This document shows, piece by piece, positions 32,177-44,773 of a stretch of DNA of 64,000 bases. Positions within the stretch are counted from its first letter, which is position 1, and each line of letters begins with the position of its first letter. Source of the DNA: an uncultured Pelagibacteraceae bacterium (GTDB taxonomy: Bacteria > Pseudomonadota > Alphaproteobacteria > Pelagibacterales > Pelagibacteraceae); the NCBI GenBank assembly GCA_902627805.1, contig CACOKN010000001.1, forward strand, positions 234,994-298,993, given 5' to 3'. The notes beneath the pieces were generated by a model. The model was not told the DNA's origin and searched no databases. It saw only the letters and a list, made by a program, of their open reading frames with translations. Both the position numbers and the translations under genes were made by a program.

Positions 32177-32888
32177 AGTAATAGGATTATCAAAAACTTA
32201 TAATACAAAAGAAGCAGTAAAAGACGTTTCTTTCGAAGTAAATAAAAATGAAATTATTGGGATACTTGGTCCTAATGGTTGTGGAAAAACTACTACAATT
32301 GGTATGATTTTAGGTTTATTAAAACCATCAAAAGGAAAGATTTTGATAAATGGAGTCGAAATTGAAAACCAACGTGTAGATTTATTAAATCAATTAAATT
32401 TTATATCACCTTATATAGAGTTGCCGAAAAAATTGACAGTTAGACAAAATTTAGAAGTTTATGGGAGGCTTTATGATGTGAACAAACATAAGGCAAAAAT
32501 TGAATATCTGTGTGAAAAATTAAGACTCTACGAATTTATAGATAAATTAACTGGGGAGTTGTCATCTGGTCAAAAAAATAGGGTTAGTCTTGCAAAATCA
32601 ATAATTAATAATCCAAAAGTTTTACTTCTTGATGAACCTACAGCATCACTTGATCCTGAAACGGGTGATTTTGTTAGAAGTTTTTTAGAGGAATATCAAC
32701 AGGAAAATAAAACATCAATACTATTAGCATCACACAATATGGCAGAGGTAGAGAGACTATGTTCTTCAGTTTTAATGATGAATAAAGGGTCGATTATTGA
32801 TGAGGGTAGACCAGAGGAATTAATTAAAAAACATGGAAGAAAAAGTATGGAAGAAGTTTTTTTAAAACTTACAAGGGAAAAAGTATGA
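32160..32888 (+). CDS. ABC-2 type exporter, ATP-binding protein
   Basis: The 242-residue protein is a complete ABC ATPase: Walker A GPNGCGKTT at about 37-45, signature LSSGQKNRVSLAKS, Walker B VLLLDEPTASLDP, and the switch His in LLASHNMAE. It matches the ABC-2 exporter group (DrrA/NodI-like). The gene overlaps its presumed permease by 4 bases downstream and tsaC by 17 bases upstream. The substrate is unknown; relatives export polysaccharides, lipids or drugs. No substrate-binding protein gene is nearby, consistent with an exporter. Confidence 0.9.
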   Translation: MKKPLEVIGLSKTYNTKEAVKDVSFEVNKNEIIGILGPNGCGKTTTIGMILGLLKPSKGKILINGVEIENQRVDLLNQLNFISPYIELPKKLTVRQNLEVYGRLYDVNKHKAKIEYLCEKLRLYEFIDKLTGELSSGQKNRVSLAKSIINNPKVLLLDEPTASLDPETGDFVRSFLEEYQQENKTSILLASHNMAEVERLCSSVLMMNKGSIIDEGRPEELIKKHGRKSMEEVFLKLTREKV

Positions 32889-33676
32889 ATTTCAATAAAA
32901 TGTATGGTCTTTTCCTAAGACATTTTTATTTAATTAAAAGTTCTTTACCAAGAATTTTGGATTTAATTTATTGGCCGACAATTCAAATAATTTTGTGGGG
33001 TTTTATCTCAAAGTTCTTCTCAATACATAGTGACTACTATAGCAATACTTTGGGAGTAATTTTAACATGCGCAATACTTTACGATATTCTTTTTAGATCA
33101 AGCATTAGTTTTAACATGCTTTTTTTAGAAGAAATCTGGAGTAGAAATTTCACAAATTTGTTTATTGCTCCTCTAAAACTTAAAGAAATTATTATTTCAT
33201 TAATCTTTACTGCTTTGATAAGGACTTTAATAGGATTGATTCCTGCGATAATGCTAACCTCTCCTCTATTTGGTGTATCAATTTTAAAATTGGGATTACC
33301 ACTTTTATTCCTATTCCTAAGTTTATATCTTTTTGGAATAACACTTGGGTTGTTTGTGAGTTCAGGACTAATTAGATTTGGTCCATCTTTTGAAAATATT
33401 GCATGGTCGTCCCTATTTTTGTTAGCTCCTTTGGGGTGCATATATTATCCAATAGAAATTCTACCAGAATTATTTCAATTCATAGCAAAAGGTTTACCAC
33501 TTGTTTATATTTTTGATGAGACTAGAAACATACTTTTAAATGGGTCAATTGACTATACAAATTTGAAACAAGCATATTTATTAAACCTGATATATTTAAT
33601 CATCGGAATAGTTCTATTTTATTTATCTTTTTTAAGAGCTCGAATTAAAGGAACATTAATTAACATGGGTGAATAA
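32885..33676 (+). CDS. ABC-2 type exporter, membrane permease
   Basis: This 263-residue protein has about six hydrophobic segments, an N-terminal amphipathic stretch (LFLRHFYLIKSSLPRILDLI), and an ABC-2 type profile with a conserved-looking LAPLGCIYYPIEILP between the later helices, as in NodJ/DrrB-like permeases. With the ATPase at 32160 it would form a two-gene exporter. The gene ends just before a tRNA-Arg on the opposite strand. The substrate cannot be inferred. Confidence 0.87.
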   Translation: MNFNKMYGLFLRHFYLIKSSLPRILDLIYWPTIQIILWGFISKFFSIHSDYYSNTLGVILTCAILYDILFRSSISFNMLFLEEIWSRNFTNLFIAPLKLKEIIISLIFTALIRTLIGLIPAIMLTSPLFGVSILKLGLPLLFLFLSLYLFGITLGLFVSSGLIRFGPSFENIAWSSLFLLAPLGCIYYPIEILPELFQFIAKGLPLVYIFDETRNILLNGSIDYTNLKQAYLLNLIYLIIGIVLFYLSFLRARIKGTLINMGE

Positions 33677-33677
33677 T

Positions 33678-33754
33678 TGGTGCGCCTGCTAGGAGTCGAA
33701 CCCAGAACCTCCTGATCCGAAGTCAGGCGCTCTATCCAGTTGAGCTACAAGCGC
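33678..33754 (-). tRNA. tRNA-Arg (anticodon TCG)
   Basis: The minus strand folds as a complete 77-nt tRNA with encoded CCA (33680-33678). The acceptor stem pairs GCGCTTG with CAGGCGC (one G-U). The anticodon stem is CCTGA/TCAGG with loop CTTCGGA, so the anticodon is TCG, reading CGA and other CGN codons. The T loop is TTCGACT and a D arm with AGCTC is present. It lies between convergent gene ends and faces rluD. Confidence 0.96.
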
Positions 33755-33777
33755 ATATAATAGTAATATATCATTTT

Positions 33778-34758
33778 ATGAAAAAAAAAATAAATTTGAT
33801 TGTAAGAGAAAACAATAAAAATATGCGTGTGGATGTTTTTATTAATAGTAAGGAAACTGAGATAAGTAGAACTAGAATAAAAAACTTAATTTTAGATAAG
33901 AAGCTAAAGATTAATAATAAAGTTACTTCAGATCCTGCCAAAAAGGTTTTAAAAGACGATGCTGTAGAATTAATAATTCCGGAGCCTAAAAAAGCTTCTC
34001 TTAAACCATTTAAATTCAAATTAGATATTGTTCATGAGGACAAAGATATAATAGTGCTAAACAAACCAGCAGGTATTGTGATGCATCCAGGAGCTGGAAA
34101 TTTTGACAATACAATTGTAAACGCATTAGTAGATTACGATAAAGACTCTCTTTCGAATATTGGTGATGAACTCAGACCAGGAATAGTACATAGGATAGAC
34201 AAAAATACATCAGGTTTAGTGGTCATAGCAAAAAATAACCTATCTCATGAAAACTTATCTAATCAGTTTAATAAACACTCTATAACAAGAGTTTATCAAT
34301 TATTAATATGGGGAAAAGTCAGACCTTCTAAAGGAAAAATTGAAACTTTAATAACACGAAGTTCAAAGAATAGACAAATGATGGAAGTTAGTCGGACTAA
34401 AGGAAAAAAAGCAATTACCAATTATAGAACTATTGAAATTTTTGAAAATAAACACACACCAACTTTAAGTTTAGTAGAATGCAAACTAGAAACGGGTAGA
34501 ACCCATCAAATTAGAGTTCACATGAATTTTTTAGGAAATAGTATTGTTGGTGATGATAAATATAAAAAAAAGTTTAAGAAAATTAAAAACATTAATCCGT
34601 TGATAGAGCAAAATTTAAATAGTCTTAATAGACAATTTCTTCATGCTAAGACTCTAGGTTTTATTCACCCTACGAAAAGCAAAGAAATGACTTTCAACTC
34701 AAATTTACCTTTAGAACTTGAGAATATTTTAAAAATACTAAGAAATACTAATAAATAA
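33778..34758 (+). CDS. rluD: Ribosomal large subunit pseudouridine synthase, RluD/RluA family
   Basis: RluD-type enzymes make pseudouridines in 23S rRNA (helix 69 in E. coli). The 326-residue protein has an N-terminal S4 RNA-binding domain (about 14-75: RVDVFINSKETEISRTRIKNLI) and the catalytic RluA-family domain with the nucleophile Asp in GIVHRIDKNTSGLVV. LNKPAGIVMHPG and LETGRTHQIRVHM are also diagnostic. RluA/RluC cannot be fully excluded. The next gene downstream is rpoH, as in other alphaproteobacteria. Confidence 0.93.
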   Translation: MKKKINLIVRENNKNMRVDVFINSKETEISRTRIKNLILDKKLKINNKVTSDPAKKVLKDDAVELIIPEPKKASLKPFKFKLDIVHEDKDIIVLNKPAGIVMHPGAGNFDNTIVNALVDYDKDSLSNIGDELRPGIVHRIDKNTSGLVVIAKNNLSHENLSNQFNKHSITRVYQLLIWGKVRPSKGKIETLITRSSKNRQMMEVSRTKGKKAITNYRTIEIFENKHTPTLSLVECKLETGRTHQIRVHMNFLGNSIVGDDKYKKKFKKIKNINPLIEQNLNSLNRQFLHAKTLGFIHPTKSKEMTFNSNLPLELENILKILRNTNK

Positions 34759-34798
34759 ATCATTGAAAAATATAAATAATTAATTAGATAACCTCATT

Positions 34799-37793
<2,995 letters not shown>

Positions 37794-37794
37794 T

Positions 37795-39120
37795 TTATTT
37801 AAATTCTTTTGAAATCATTTTTATACATTTTTTAAGCAAAATTTTATTTTCACTCTCACCCATTATTCTTATCTTTGGTTCAGTGCCTGATTTTCTTACA
37901 AGAATTCGACCTTGATTTTTAATTAATTTTTTTGCAATTTTAATGGATCTTTTAACAGGGTGATTTTTAAGTATTTTGTCATCTTTTATTTTTATATTTT
38001 CTAAAATTTGTGGAATTTTTTTAAAGACATTAAAAAAATCACTGGCTTTAGTTTTTCTATTCATTGATTTGATAATCTCTAAAGCGACAAGTACACCATC
38101 ACCAGTTGTTGCAAATTTTCCTAAAATAATATGACCCGATTGTTCTCCTCCTAAATTGAATTTTTTCTTTTGCATCAATTCCTTAACATATCTGTCCCCA
38201 ACATTAGCTCTTAAAAATTTAATACCTTTCTCTTTTAAAAATTTTTCTAAACCATAGTTTGACATTAAGGTCCCGACAACCCCTCCCTTGAGAATTTTTC
38301 TCTTTTTCCATTGTAAAGCTAATGCAGCGATAATTTGATCACCATCAATTATAGATCCTTTCTCATCACACATTATTATTCTGTCAGCATCTCCATCTAA
38401 AGATATACCCAAATCTGCTTTGAATTTTTTAACATTTCTTTGCAGTTTTTCTGGAAAAGTTGAACCACAATTTTTATTAATATTAAACCCATTTGGTTTA
38501 TTGCCTATAACTTTTAATTTTGCTCCAAGTGATCTGATTAATTTTGGCGCAGATTTATATCCAGCTCCATTTGCACAATCTAAAACTACTTTCAAATTAT
38601 TTAATTTAAAGTTTTTTGATAACTTTTTTTTACAAATTTTAATATATTCATCAGTTCCAGTCTCTAGTCTTTTAACCCTTCCTAATTTTTTTGGATCTGA
38701 TAAGTGTTTTTGAACTTTGCTATCTATTAAATTTTCAATTTTTTTTTGAATTTTATCAGATAGTTTTAATCCATCAGGACCGAATAACTTTAAACCATTA
38801 TCATAAAATAAATTGTGCGAAGCAGTGATCATAATACCAAGATTTGCATTCATTGATTTTGTCAACATTGCAAGGCCATTAGTCGGCAAAGGACCCAGTG
38901 TATAAACGTGCATCCCTGCAGAAGCTAAACCAGAAACTAGTGCAGGTTCTAATGCGTATCCTGAAAGTCTAGTATCTTTAGCAATAATTGCTGTTTGTTT
39001 TCTTTTTTTTAAATTTGTGAAATATTTTCCTGCTGCTAGTCCAAACTTAAAGAACATATCTCCATTAATGTTCCCACTATTTACCTGCCCTCTAATTCCA
39101 TCAGTACCAAAATACTTCAT
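37795..39120 (-). CDS. glmM: Phosphoglucosamine mutase
   Basis: GlmM converts glucosamine-6-phosphate to glucosamine-1-phosphate on the way to UDP-GlcNAc, needed for peptidoglycan and lipid A. It has FGTDGIRG at the N-terminus, the phosphoserine loop ITASHNLFYDNG, the metal-binding loop SLDGDADRII, the sugar-specificity GGEQSGHII, and the C-terminal phosphate-binding RKSGTEPKIRIM. At 441 residues it is full length. It overlaps folP by 1 base; ftsH-folP-glmM is the classical proteobacterial order. Confidence 0.98.
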   Translation of the reverse strand: MKYFGTDGIRGQVNSGNINGDMFFKFGLAAGKYFTNLKKRKQTAIIAKDTRLSGYALEPALVSGLASAGMHVYTLGPLPTNGLAMLTKSMNANLGIMITASHNLFYDNGLKLFGPDGLKLSDKIQKKIENLIDSKVQKHLSDPKKLGRVKRLETGTDEYIKICKKKLSKNFKLNNLKVVLDCANGAGYKSAPKLIRSLGAKLKVIGNKPNGFNINKNCGSTFPEKLQRNVKKFKADLGISLDGDADRIIMCDEKGSIIDGDQIIAALALQWKKRKILKGGVVGTLMSNYGLEKFLKEKGIKFLRANVGDRYVKELMQKKKFNLGGEQSGHIILGKFATTGDGVLVALEIIKSMNRKTKASDFFNVFKKIPQILENIKIKDDKILKNHPVKRSIKIAKKLIKNQGRILVRKSGTEPKIRIMGESENKILLKKCIKMISKEFK

Positions 39121-40172
39121 TATTTATTTATCAGTGCTTTGAAAACTTTTATAGCTTGATTAACTTCGTTGACATCATGAACTCTCAACATTTGTACACC
39201 CTGTAACATTGCAAAAATACTGCTACTTATTGTTCCTCCAATTCTTAAAGAGCTATCATTATTTCCAGATAAATCTTTTATAAATCTTTTTCTGGAAATA
39301 CCAAGCAGTATAGGCAAACCCAAAGAATGGTAAATTGATATATTTTTAATTATCGTCATATTATGTTTCAAATTTTTTCCAAAACCTATACCGGGGTCTA
39401 AGATTATATTATTATGATGAATTCCATTTTGACGTAAATTATTTAATTTTTCCTCAAAAAAATCATAAACATCTAATATTACATTTTTATATTTTGGATT
39501 TTTTTGCATTACATCAGGATTACCAAGTGAGTGTTGGAGTACGAAAGGTATATTATATTTTTTTAAAATCTTGATTGAGTTTTTATCAAAATTAAGACCA
39601 GAAACATCATTAATTAATTTTACTCCTAGTTTAATTCCCTTTTCCATGATTTCTGATTTTCTAGTATCTAGTGATATAAAATTTTTTTTATTAATTAATT
39701 TTAAAATATTTTTGACTCTATTCCATTCTATTTTTGATTTAATAGCTTTAGATCCAGGCTTAGTGGACTCTCCCCCAATATCAACAAGATTTGCACCAGA
39801 ATTTAAAAGAAACTTTAATTGTTTTTTGGCTGATACATTATTAAAAAATTTACCGCCATCCGAGAAACTGTCTGGAGTAATATTTAAAATACCCATTATT
39901 TTAGGAATAGTTTGAAAATTTAAGTTTTTAATATTTATTTTCTTTTTTGTAATTAATCTTAAATCTTTTTTTACTTTTGTCTTTAAATTTACATGTAATT
40001 TGTTCACTTCATTTAAAGAAATTAATTCTTTTGAATTTCTTGTTATTATTTCTATTTTATCGAAAGAAATTTCAGGATTATTATGAAGTGGTAATGTCTT
40101 GTTTTTTTTAACTAATAATTTAGATTTTGCACCATAATAGAAATTACACACTCTAGTGTAATATCTAGACAT
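39120..40172 (-). CDS. folP: Dihydropteroate synthase
   Basis: FolP joins p-aminobenzoate to the pterin diphosphate in folate synthesis. The TIM-barrel domain starts near residue 90 with PKIMGILNITPDSFSDGG, followed by DIGGESTKPGS, LINDVSGL and GIGFGKNLKHN, all diagnostic. At 350 residues it is longer than E. coli FolP because of a roughly 85-residue N-terminal extension of no recognised domain, with a basic middle part. It lies between ftsH and glmM. Confidence 0.95.
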   Translation of the reverse strand: MSRYYTRVCNFYYGAKSKLLVKKNKTLPLHNNPEISFDKIEIITRNSKELISLNEVNKLHVNLKTKVKKDLRLITKKKINIKNLNFQTIPKIMGILNITPDSFSDGGKFFNNVSAKKQLKFLLNSGANLVDIGGESTKPGSKAIKSKIEWNRVKNILKLINKKNFISLDTRKSEIMEKGIKLGVKLINDVSGLNFDKNSIKILKKYNIPFVLQHSLGNPDVMQKNPKYKNVILDVYDFFEEKLNNLRQNGIHHNNIILDPGIGFGKNLKHNMTIIKNISIYHSLGLPILLGISRKRFIKDLSGNNDSSLRIGGTISSSIFAMLQGVQMLRVHDVNEVNQAIKVFKALINK

Positions 40173-40177
40173 TCAGT

Positions 40178-42079
40178 CTAATGAACAATTTTTGGTTTTA
40201 GGCCTAGAGCACCCATTGCTGACCCTTTATCATCTTCTACTTTTAAGTCTTGTTTATCTGCTGGGTATATATTTTTATTGATTATATTTTCGATTTCTTC
40301 GCCAGTTAATGTCTCATAAGTCATAAGAGCTTTAGCAATTTTGTGTAAATCTTCAACTTTTTCTGTCAAAATTTTCTTTGCAGTGTCATATCCCTCATCA
40401 ATTAACTTTCTGATTTCTTTGTCTATTTTTTTTGCTACTTCCTCAGAGACTGACTGAGTTTGTGTTACTGATCTTCCTAAAAAAACCTCTTCTTGATTTT
40501 CGCCATATTCAACAGGTCCCATTTCTTCGCTCATTCCATACTTAGTTACCATAGCTCTGGCAAGTTGCGTAGCTTGATTTATGTCTGATCCACTACCTCC
40601 ACCTGCTCCTGTTGATATATTGTCTTTTCCAAAAATTACTTCTTCAGCAACTCTTCCACCAAAACAAACTGCCAACCTTGCTTTTAAATATTTTATAGAA
40701 TGACCATGTTTATCTCTTTCAGGCAAATTCATAACCATACCTAATGCCCTGCCCCTAGGAATTATAGTTGCTTTATGTATAGGATCATAACTTGGCATGT
40801 TGAAGGATACCAACGCATGACCCCCTTCATGATAAGCTGTTAATTTTTTTTCATCCTCTGTCATCACCATAGAACGTCTCTCAGCTCCCATCATTACTTT
40901 ATCTTTTGCCTCCTCAAACTCATTTAGTGTAACAATTCTCTTATTTTTTCTAGCAGCCAATAGAGCAGACTCATTTACTAAATTAGCTAGATCTGCACCA
41001 GAAAAACCAGGTGTACCTCTCGCAATAGTTCTTAAATTAACATCAGGTGCCATTTTTATTTTTTTAACATGAACCTTTAAAATTTTTTCTCGTCCAATTA
41101 TGTCAGGATTGGATACTACTACTTGTCTATCAAACCTACCTGGTCTTAATAAAGCCGGATCTAATACATCTGGTCTGTTTGTTGCAGCAATAATTATTAC
41201 TCCTTCATTAGTATCAAAACCATCCATCTCAACCAAAAGCTGGTTAAGAGTTTGTTCTCGTTCATCGTTTCCGCCACCTAAACCAGCACCCCTACTTCTT
41301 CCAACAGCATCAATTTCATCTATGAAAATTATACAAGGGGAATTTTTTTTTCCTTGTTCAAACATATCTCTCACTCTAGAAGCACCAACTCCTACAAACA
41401 TTTCAACGAAATCTGAACCTGAGATCGTAAAAAATGGTACTCCAGCTTCACCTGCTATTGCTCTAGCTAATAAAGTTTTACCAGTGCCTGGTGGACCAAC
41501 CAATAAAGCACCTCTAGGTATTTTTCCTCCAAGTCTACTAAATTTTCTTGGATCTTTTAAAAATTCTACAATTTCCTCAACTTCTTCCTTTGCTTCTTCT
41601 ACACCTGCAACATCATTAAATGTAACTTTACCTTTAAGTTCATTCATCATTTTTGCTTTTGATCTTCCAAAACCCATAGCTCCACCTTTACCACCTTGCA
41701 TTTGTCTCATGAAAAAAATCCAAACAGCAATTAATAACAACATAGGAAACCATGAAAGCAGGACACCAAATAATGATGGCATTTTTTCTTCAATAGGTGC
41801 AGCTGAAATACTCACCCCTTTTTCAGAAAGTTTTTCGATTAAATTTGGATCATTAGGAGAATAAGTTGTAAATGAGTTTCCATTTGAATACACACCTTTA
41901 ATATTGTTACCTTGGATTTCAACTTTTAGGACCTCTCCATTTTCAACAGATTTTAAGAATTCAGAGAATATAACCTTATCACCACCTCTAATATTTGTTT
42001 GGGGATTTTTAAACATATTGTAAAGACCAATAGTTAAAAAAACTATGATAGCCCACATTGCAATGTTTTTCATATTCAT
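40178..42079 (-). CDS. ftsH: ATP-dependent zinc metalloprotease FtsH
   Basis: FtsH degrades unneeded membrane proteins and short-lived regulators such as RpoH. It has two membrane helices (about 5-22 and 104-125) around a periplasmic domain, then the AAA module with Walker A GPPGTGKT at 195-202, Walker B IIFIDEID at 250-257 and the SRH region near 300-318. The zinc-binding HEGGH lies at about 417-421 in the protease domain. At 633 residues it is full length. Its regulators HflK and HflC are encoded at 12582-14562. It lies 62 bases after tilS. Confidence 0.98.
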   Translation of the reverse strand: MNMKNIAMWAIIVFLTIGLYNMFKNPQTNIRGGDKVIFSEFLKSVENGEVLKVEIQGNNIKGVYSNGNSFTTYSPNDPNLIEKLSEKGVSISAAPIEEKMPSLFGVLLSWFPMLLLIAVWIFFMRQMQGGKGGAMGFGRSKAKMMNELKGKVTFNDVAGVEEAKEEVEEIVEFLKDPRKFSRLGGKIPRGALLVGPPGTGKTLLARAIAGEAGVPFFTISGSDFVEMFVGVGASRVRDMFEQGKKNSPCIIFIDEIDAVGRSRGAGLGGGNDEREQTLNQLLVEMDGFDTNEGVIIIAATNRPDVLDPALLRPGRFDRQVVVSNPDIIGREKILKVHVKKIKMAPDVNLRTIARGTPGFSGADLANLVNESALLAARKNKRIVTLNEFEEAKDKVMMGAERRSMVMTEDEKKLTAYHEGGHALVSFNMPSYDPIHKATIIPRGRALGMVMNLPERDKHGHSIKYLKARLAVCFGGRVAEEVIFGKDNISTGAGGGSGSDINQATQLARAMVTKYGMSEEMGPVEYGENQEEVFLGRSVTQTQSVSEEVAKKIDKEIRKLIDEGYDTAKKILTEKVEDLHKIAKALMTYETLTGEEIENIINKNIYPADKQDLKVEDDKGSAMGALGLKPKIVH

Positions 42080-42141
42080 GGGACTAAAATAAGAATTATT
42101 ATCAATTTAACAAGTGGCATTTTGTGTAAAGTGGCATTATT

Positions 42142-43170
42142 TTAGGGCTCTTTAGAGATAATTATTGATTGATTGACCTTTTCAATAATACAACCACCTA
42201 ATGTAGCTCTTTTCAATCGATTATTTTCAACTTCCTGAATAATTTTTTCTATTTTTTTCCCTCTTACAGAATAATATTTTTCACCAATTAACTTTAATAA
42301 TTCTGAAAAGGCTCTAAAAATTACCTCTTGGGGTTGGAGAAAAAAATCACTATTGAGAATTAATCTTTTTTTATTTTTTAAAAAAGAGGTGTTTTCTCGT
42401 AAATTTTTATCAACATAAAATTCAATTACCTTGTTTGCATATTTCAAATTTTTAATCGTTTTTTTTAATTTATTTTTATCTAAGCCATCTCTTTCAAGAT
42501 TTTTCATTAATTTTCTTATTCGAACTCTTTGATATTTTTCATCATGGTTTGTTGGATCTTCAACATAAAAATTAAAAACTTTTTTTGAAATAAAAATTAA
42601 ATCCTCTTTTTTTATATCAATCAAAGGTCTTAGTATCTTTTTTTTTTTTATTGTTGCCTTTACGTCTAGGGATGTAAGACCTTTTATTCCACTACCCCTC
42701 AGAAGTCTTATAAAAAAATTTTCAATTAAATCGTCCTCGTGATGCCCCATCAAAATATCTTTAATTTTTAATCGATTACATTTCTTAAAAAGTATTTCAT
42801 ACCTTTTTGTCCTAGCGATTGACAGAATACTTTTCTTTGGTTTCTTTCCTTTCCAAGTTAATATTTCTGATTTTATAAAGTTTTTTTTAAGCAAATTTAA
42901 AACAAATTTAGCCTCTTTTGTAGACTCAGGTCTTAGCTTATGGTCAATAATATAAAACTTTGATTTTAAATTTTTTTTAATTGCATAAATTTTAGATAAA
43001 AAAGCTAAAGCAAGACTATCTGGACCACCTGAGACTGCAACTGCAAAACTTTCATCTAAATTTAAAGAGGTCGCAAATTTTTTATAAATCTTATTTATTC
43101 TTTTATTATTTAAGTTATCTCTTAAAAATTTAGGAATTTTGGTTGTTGCATTCGAATTTCTGAGACTCAT
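42142..43170 (-). CDS. tilS: tRNA(Ile)-lysidine synthase
   Basis: TilS changes C34 of tRNA-Ile(CAU) to lysidine so that it reads AUA. The PP-loop SGGPDSLALAFL near residue 46 binds ATP, and MGHHEDDLIENFFIRLLRGSG is the second family signature. The 342-residue form carries the N-terminal ATPase domain and a short C-terminal part ending in a TilS-like segment (LKRATLGGCII). The ATG lies 41 bases inside cpoB, so a slightly later start is possible. ftsH follows, as in other proteobacteria. Confidence 0.93.
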   Translation of the reverse strand: MSLRNSNATTKIPKFLRDNLNNKRINKIYKKFATSLNLDESFAVAVSGGPDSLALAFLSKIYAIKKNLKSKFYIIDHKLRPESTKEAKFVLNLLKKNFIKSEILTWKGKKPKKSILSIARTKRYEILFKKCNRLKIKDILMGHHEDDLIENFFIRLLRGSGIKGLTSLDVKATIKKKKILRPLIDIKKEDLIFISKKVFNFYVEDPTNHDEKYQRVRIRKLMKNLERDGLDKNKLKKTIKNLKYANKVIEFYVDKNLRENTSFLKNKKRLILNSDFFLQPQEVIFRAFSELLKLIGEKYYSVRGKKIEKIIQEVENNRLKRATLGGCIIEKVNQSIIISKEP

Positions 43171-44125
43171 ATTTAGCTTTTTGTATCACAGATTGGTTTG
43201 CCTCTGGATATTGTTCTTCAACACCATTGATCATTTTGCAACCTTGATCTTTTTCTCCAATTTGTACCATTGATACACCAAGCTTTAATAAGTTTATAGG
43301 TGCTTTTTCACCTTTAGGGTATCTCTGATAACCTTCTAAATATGCTGAGGCTGCATCCGTATACAATTGTCGTATCCTAAAAGTTTCTGCATACCAATAT
43401 TGAGCATTCCCAGCTAAATTGTGTTCAGGATTTGTGTCAACGAACTCTCTGAATGCTCTTTCAGCAGTTGAATAATCACCAACTTTTAAAAAGCTTGTAG
43501 CAAACTGATATTGTTTATCTGGAGACTCATTTGGAAGAATTTTTTCTTCAGCTTGAAAAGTTTCAGTTACCACTAAAGCTGTTGAGTCTACAGAATTTGT
43601 TTTTTGTGATGCTTCATTTGTCGCTGTATCTTTATAAGATATCGACCCCAAATCTTGGGGTTGAGAACTTCCAGGTAAAACTTCCATCTGCTCATTATTT
43701 GTTTTTTTTGTTAATTTATTTGTAGTCGCATCAGAAGACACAACATTTTCCAAGTCTTGAAATCTTACTTGATTATCTGCTTGCACTTTTGACATCCTGC
43801 TGGATAGTTTGTCTAACTTAAAATTTATTTCCTCAAACTTATTTGTAAGTTCCTGAAATTGATTTTCAATTTCTGAGAGTTTTAATAAATGTCTTGTAAG
43901 AACATCTTCTGAATTATTATCTAAATCAGAATTCAATTTTATAGAATTGTCACTATTTAATTCTATTGATCCTGAGTATACTGCTTTTTCTAAAGTCTTT
44001 ATATCTTTCTGAAGCTGATCTATTATTTCATAAATATTATGATTGTCAGCGAAAGAGCAAGTTATCAAAAAGAAATTACCTAAAATAAATATAACAATTT
44101 TAGATTTTTTTAAAATGTGTCGCAT
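43130..44125 (-). CDS. cpoB: Tol-Pal system coordinator CpoB/YbgF
   Basis: CpoB is a periplasmic protein that links the Tol complex with septal wall synthesis. A signal peptide ends near residue 26 (TCSFA). A trimerising coiled coil lies at about 28-125, then a low-complexity linker rich in Thr, Asn and Ser (about 130-200), and three TPR-like repeats (about 205-320: YQFATSFLKVGDYSTAERAF and similar). At 331 residues this fits the alphaproteobacterial form. A terminator-like hairpin separates it from pal, so it may have its own promoter. Confidence 0.93.
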   Translation of the reverse strand: MRHILKKSKIVIFILGNFFLITCSFADNHNIYEIIDQLQKDIKTLEKAVYSGSIELNSDNSIKLNSDLDNNSEDVLTRHLLKLSEIENQFQELTNKFEEINFKLDKLSSRMSKVQADNQVRFQDLENVVSSDATTNKLTKKTNNEQMEVLPGSSQPQDLGSISYKDTATNEASQKTNSVDSTALVVTETFQAEEKILPNESPDKQYQFATSFLKVGDYSTAERAFREFVDTNPEHNLAGNAQYWYAETFRIRQLYTDAASAYLEGYQRYPKGEKAPINLLKLGVSMVQIGEKDQGCKMINGVEEQYPEANQSVIQKAKYESQKFECNNQNS

Positions 44126-44154
44126 TAAAATAATCTTATGATTAAAATAATGGC

Positions 44155-44194
44155 AAAAAAAAGACCCTTAACTAATTGTATTAATTAAGGGTCC
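44155..44194 (-). terminator. Rho-independent terminator downstream of pal
   Basis: On the minus strand a 9-bp stem (44193-44185 with 44171-44163, GACCCTTAA and its complement, partly extendable inward) is followed by eight T (44162-44155). It begins 15 bases after the pal stop codon. This is the clearest intrinsic terminator in the window and would end, or attenuate, the tolQRAB-pal transcript before cpoB. Confidence 0.85.
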
Positions 44195-44208
44195 TAAAAT
44201 TTTTAAAA

Positions 44209-44688
44209 TTAATTTGCTTTTACTGAAACAGATCTTCTGTTTTTTGACCAAGCCAAAGGATTAGAGCCAGAGTCAACTGGTCTTTCTTTTCCATAACTCA
44301 GAACTGAAATTCTGTTCGAGGAAATTCCATAAGTCATTAAATAATCTTTAGCAGCATTTGCTCTTCTTTCACCTAATGCTAAGTTATATTCTCTTGTTCC
44401 TCTTTCGTCAGCATGTCCTTCAAGCACGATTGTAATATCAGAATTTTTTCTTAACCATGCCGCTTGTTTTCTTAAAGTTTCTCTTGATGCAGTAGTCAAA
44501 ACTGACTCATTAGTTGCAAAGAAAACTCTGTCAGGAACACCTGAAGCTAAATATTCAACTGTATCAGTTCCAGTGTAAACATCTCCTTGCATTTGTCCTG
44601 TAGATTTTTTTGATGTTGCGCAAGCAGACAACACTAAACATGCAAATAATACTAAAAAGGTGTTCTTTAAAATCTTGTTTAATTTCAT
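44209..44688 (-). CDS. pal: Peptidoglycan-associated lipoprotein Pal
   Basis: Pal is an outer-membrane lipoprotein that binds peptidoglycan and TolB. The lipobox LSAC is at about residues 18-21 after a short hydrophobic signal, and the OmpA-like domain has VLEGHADERGTREYNLALG with the diaminopimelate-binding Asp and Arg residues. I chose the ATG at 44688 because a strong ribosome-binding site (AAGGAG) lies 5 bases upstream and it gives a proper lipoprotein signal. An open frame 14 codons longer has no such support. The product is 159 residues. Confidence 0.96.
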   Translation of the reverse strand: MKLNKILKNTFLVLFACLVLSACATSKKSTGQMQGDVYTGTDTVEYLASGVPDRVFFATNESVLTTASRETLRKQAAWLRKNSDITIVLEGHADERGTREYNLALGERRANAAKDYLMTYGISSNRISVLSYGKERPVDSGSNPLAWSKNRRSVSVKAN

Positions 44689-44773
44689 TAATGCTCCTTG
44701 GTCAATATTTCTTATAACTAACTTTTTCACAACTAATTAAATGTTTCAAGGTAAAAAATCAACATATTTTCAA

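Noticed and set aside
41100..41864. 254-codon open frame on the plus strand
   Set aside because: It is antisense to the conserved AAA domain of ftsH, is rich in Ser/Pro/Thr without any domain, and has no ribosome-binding site.
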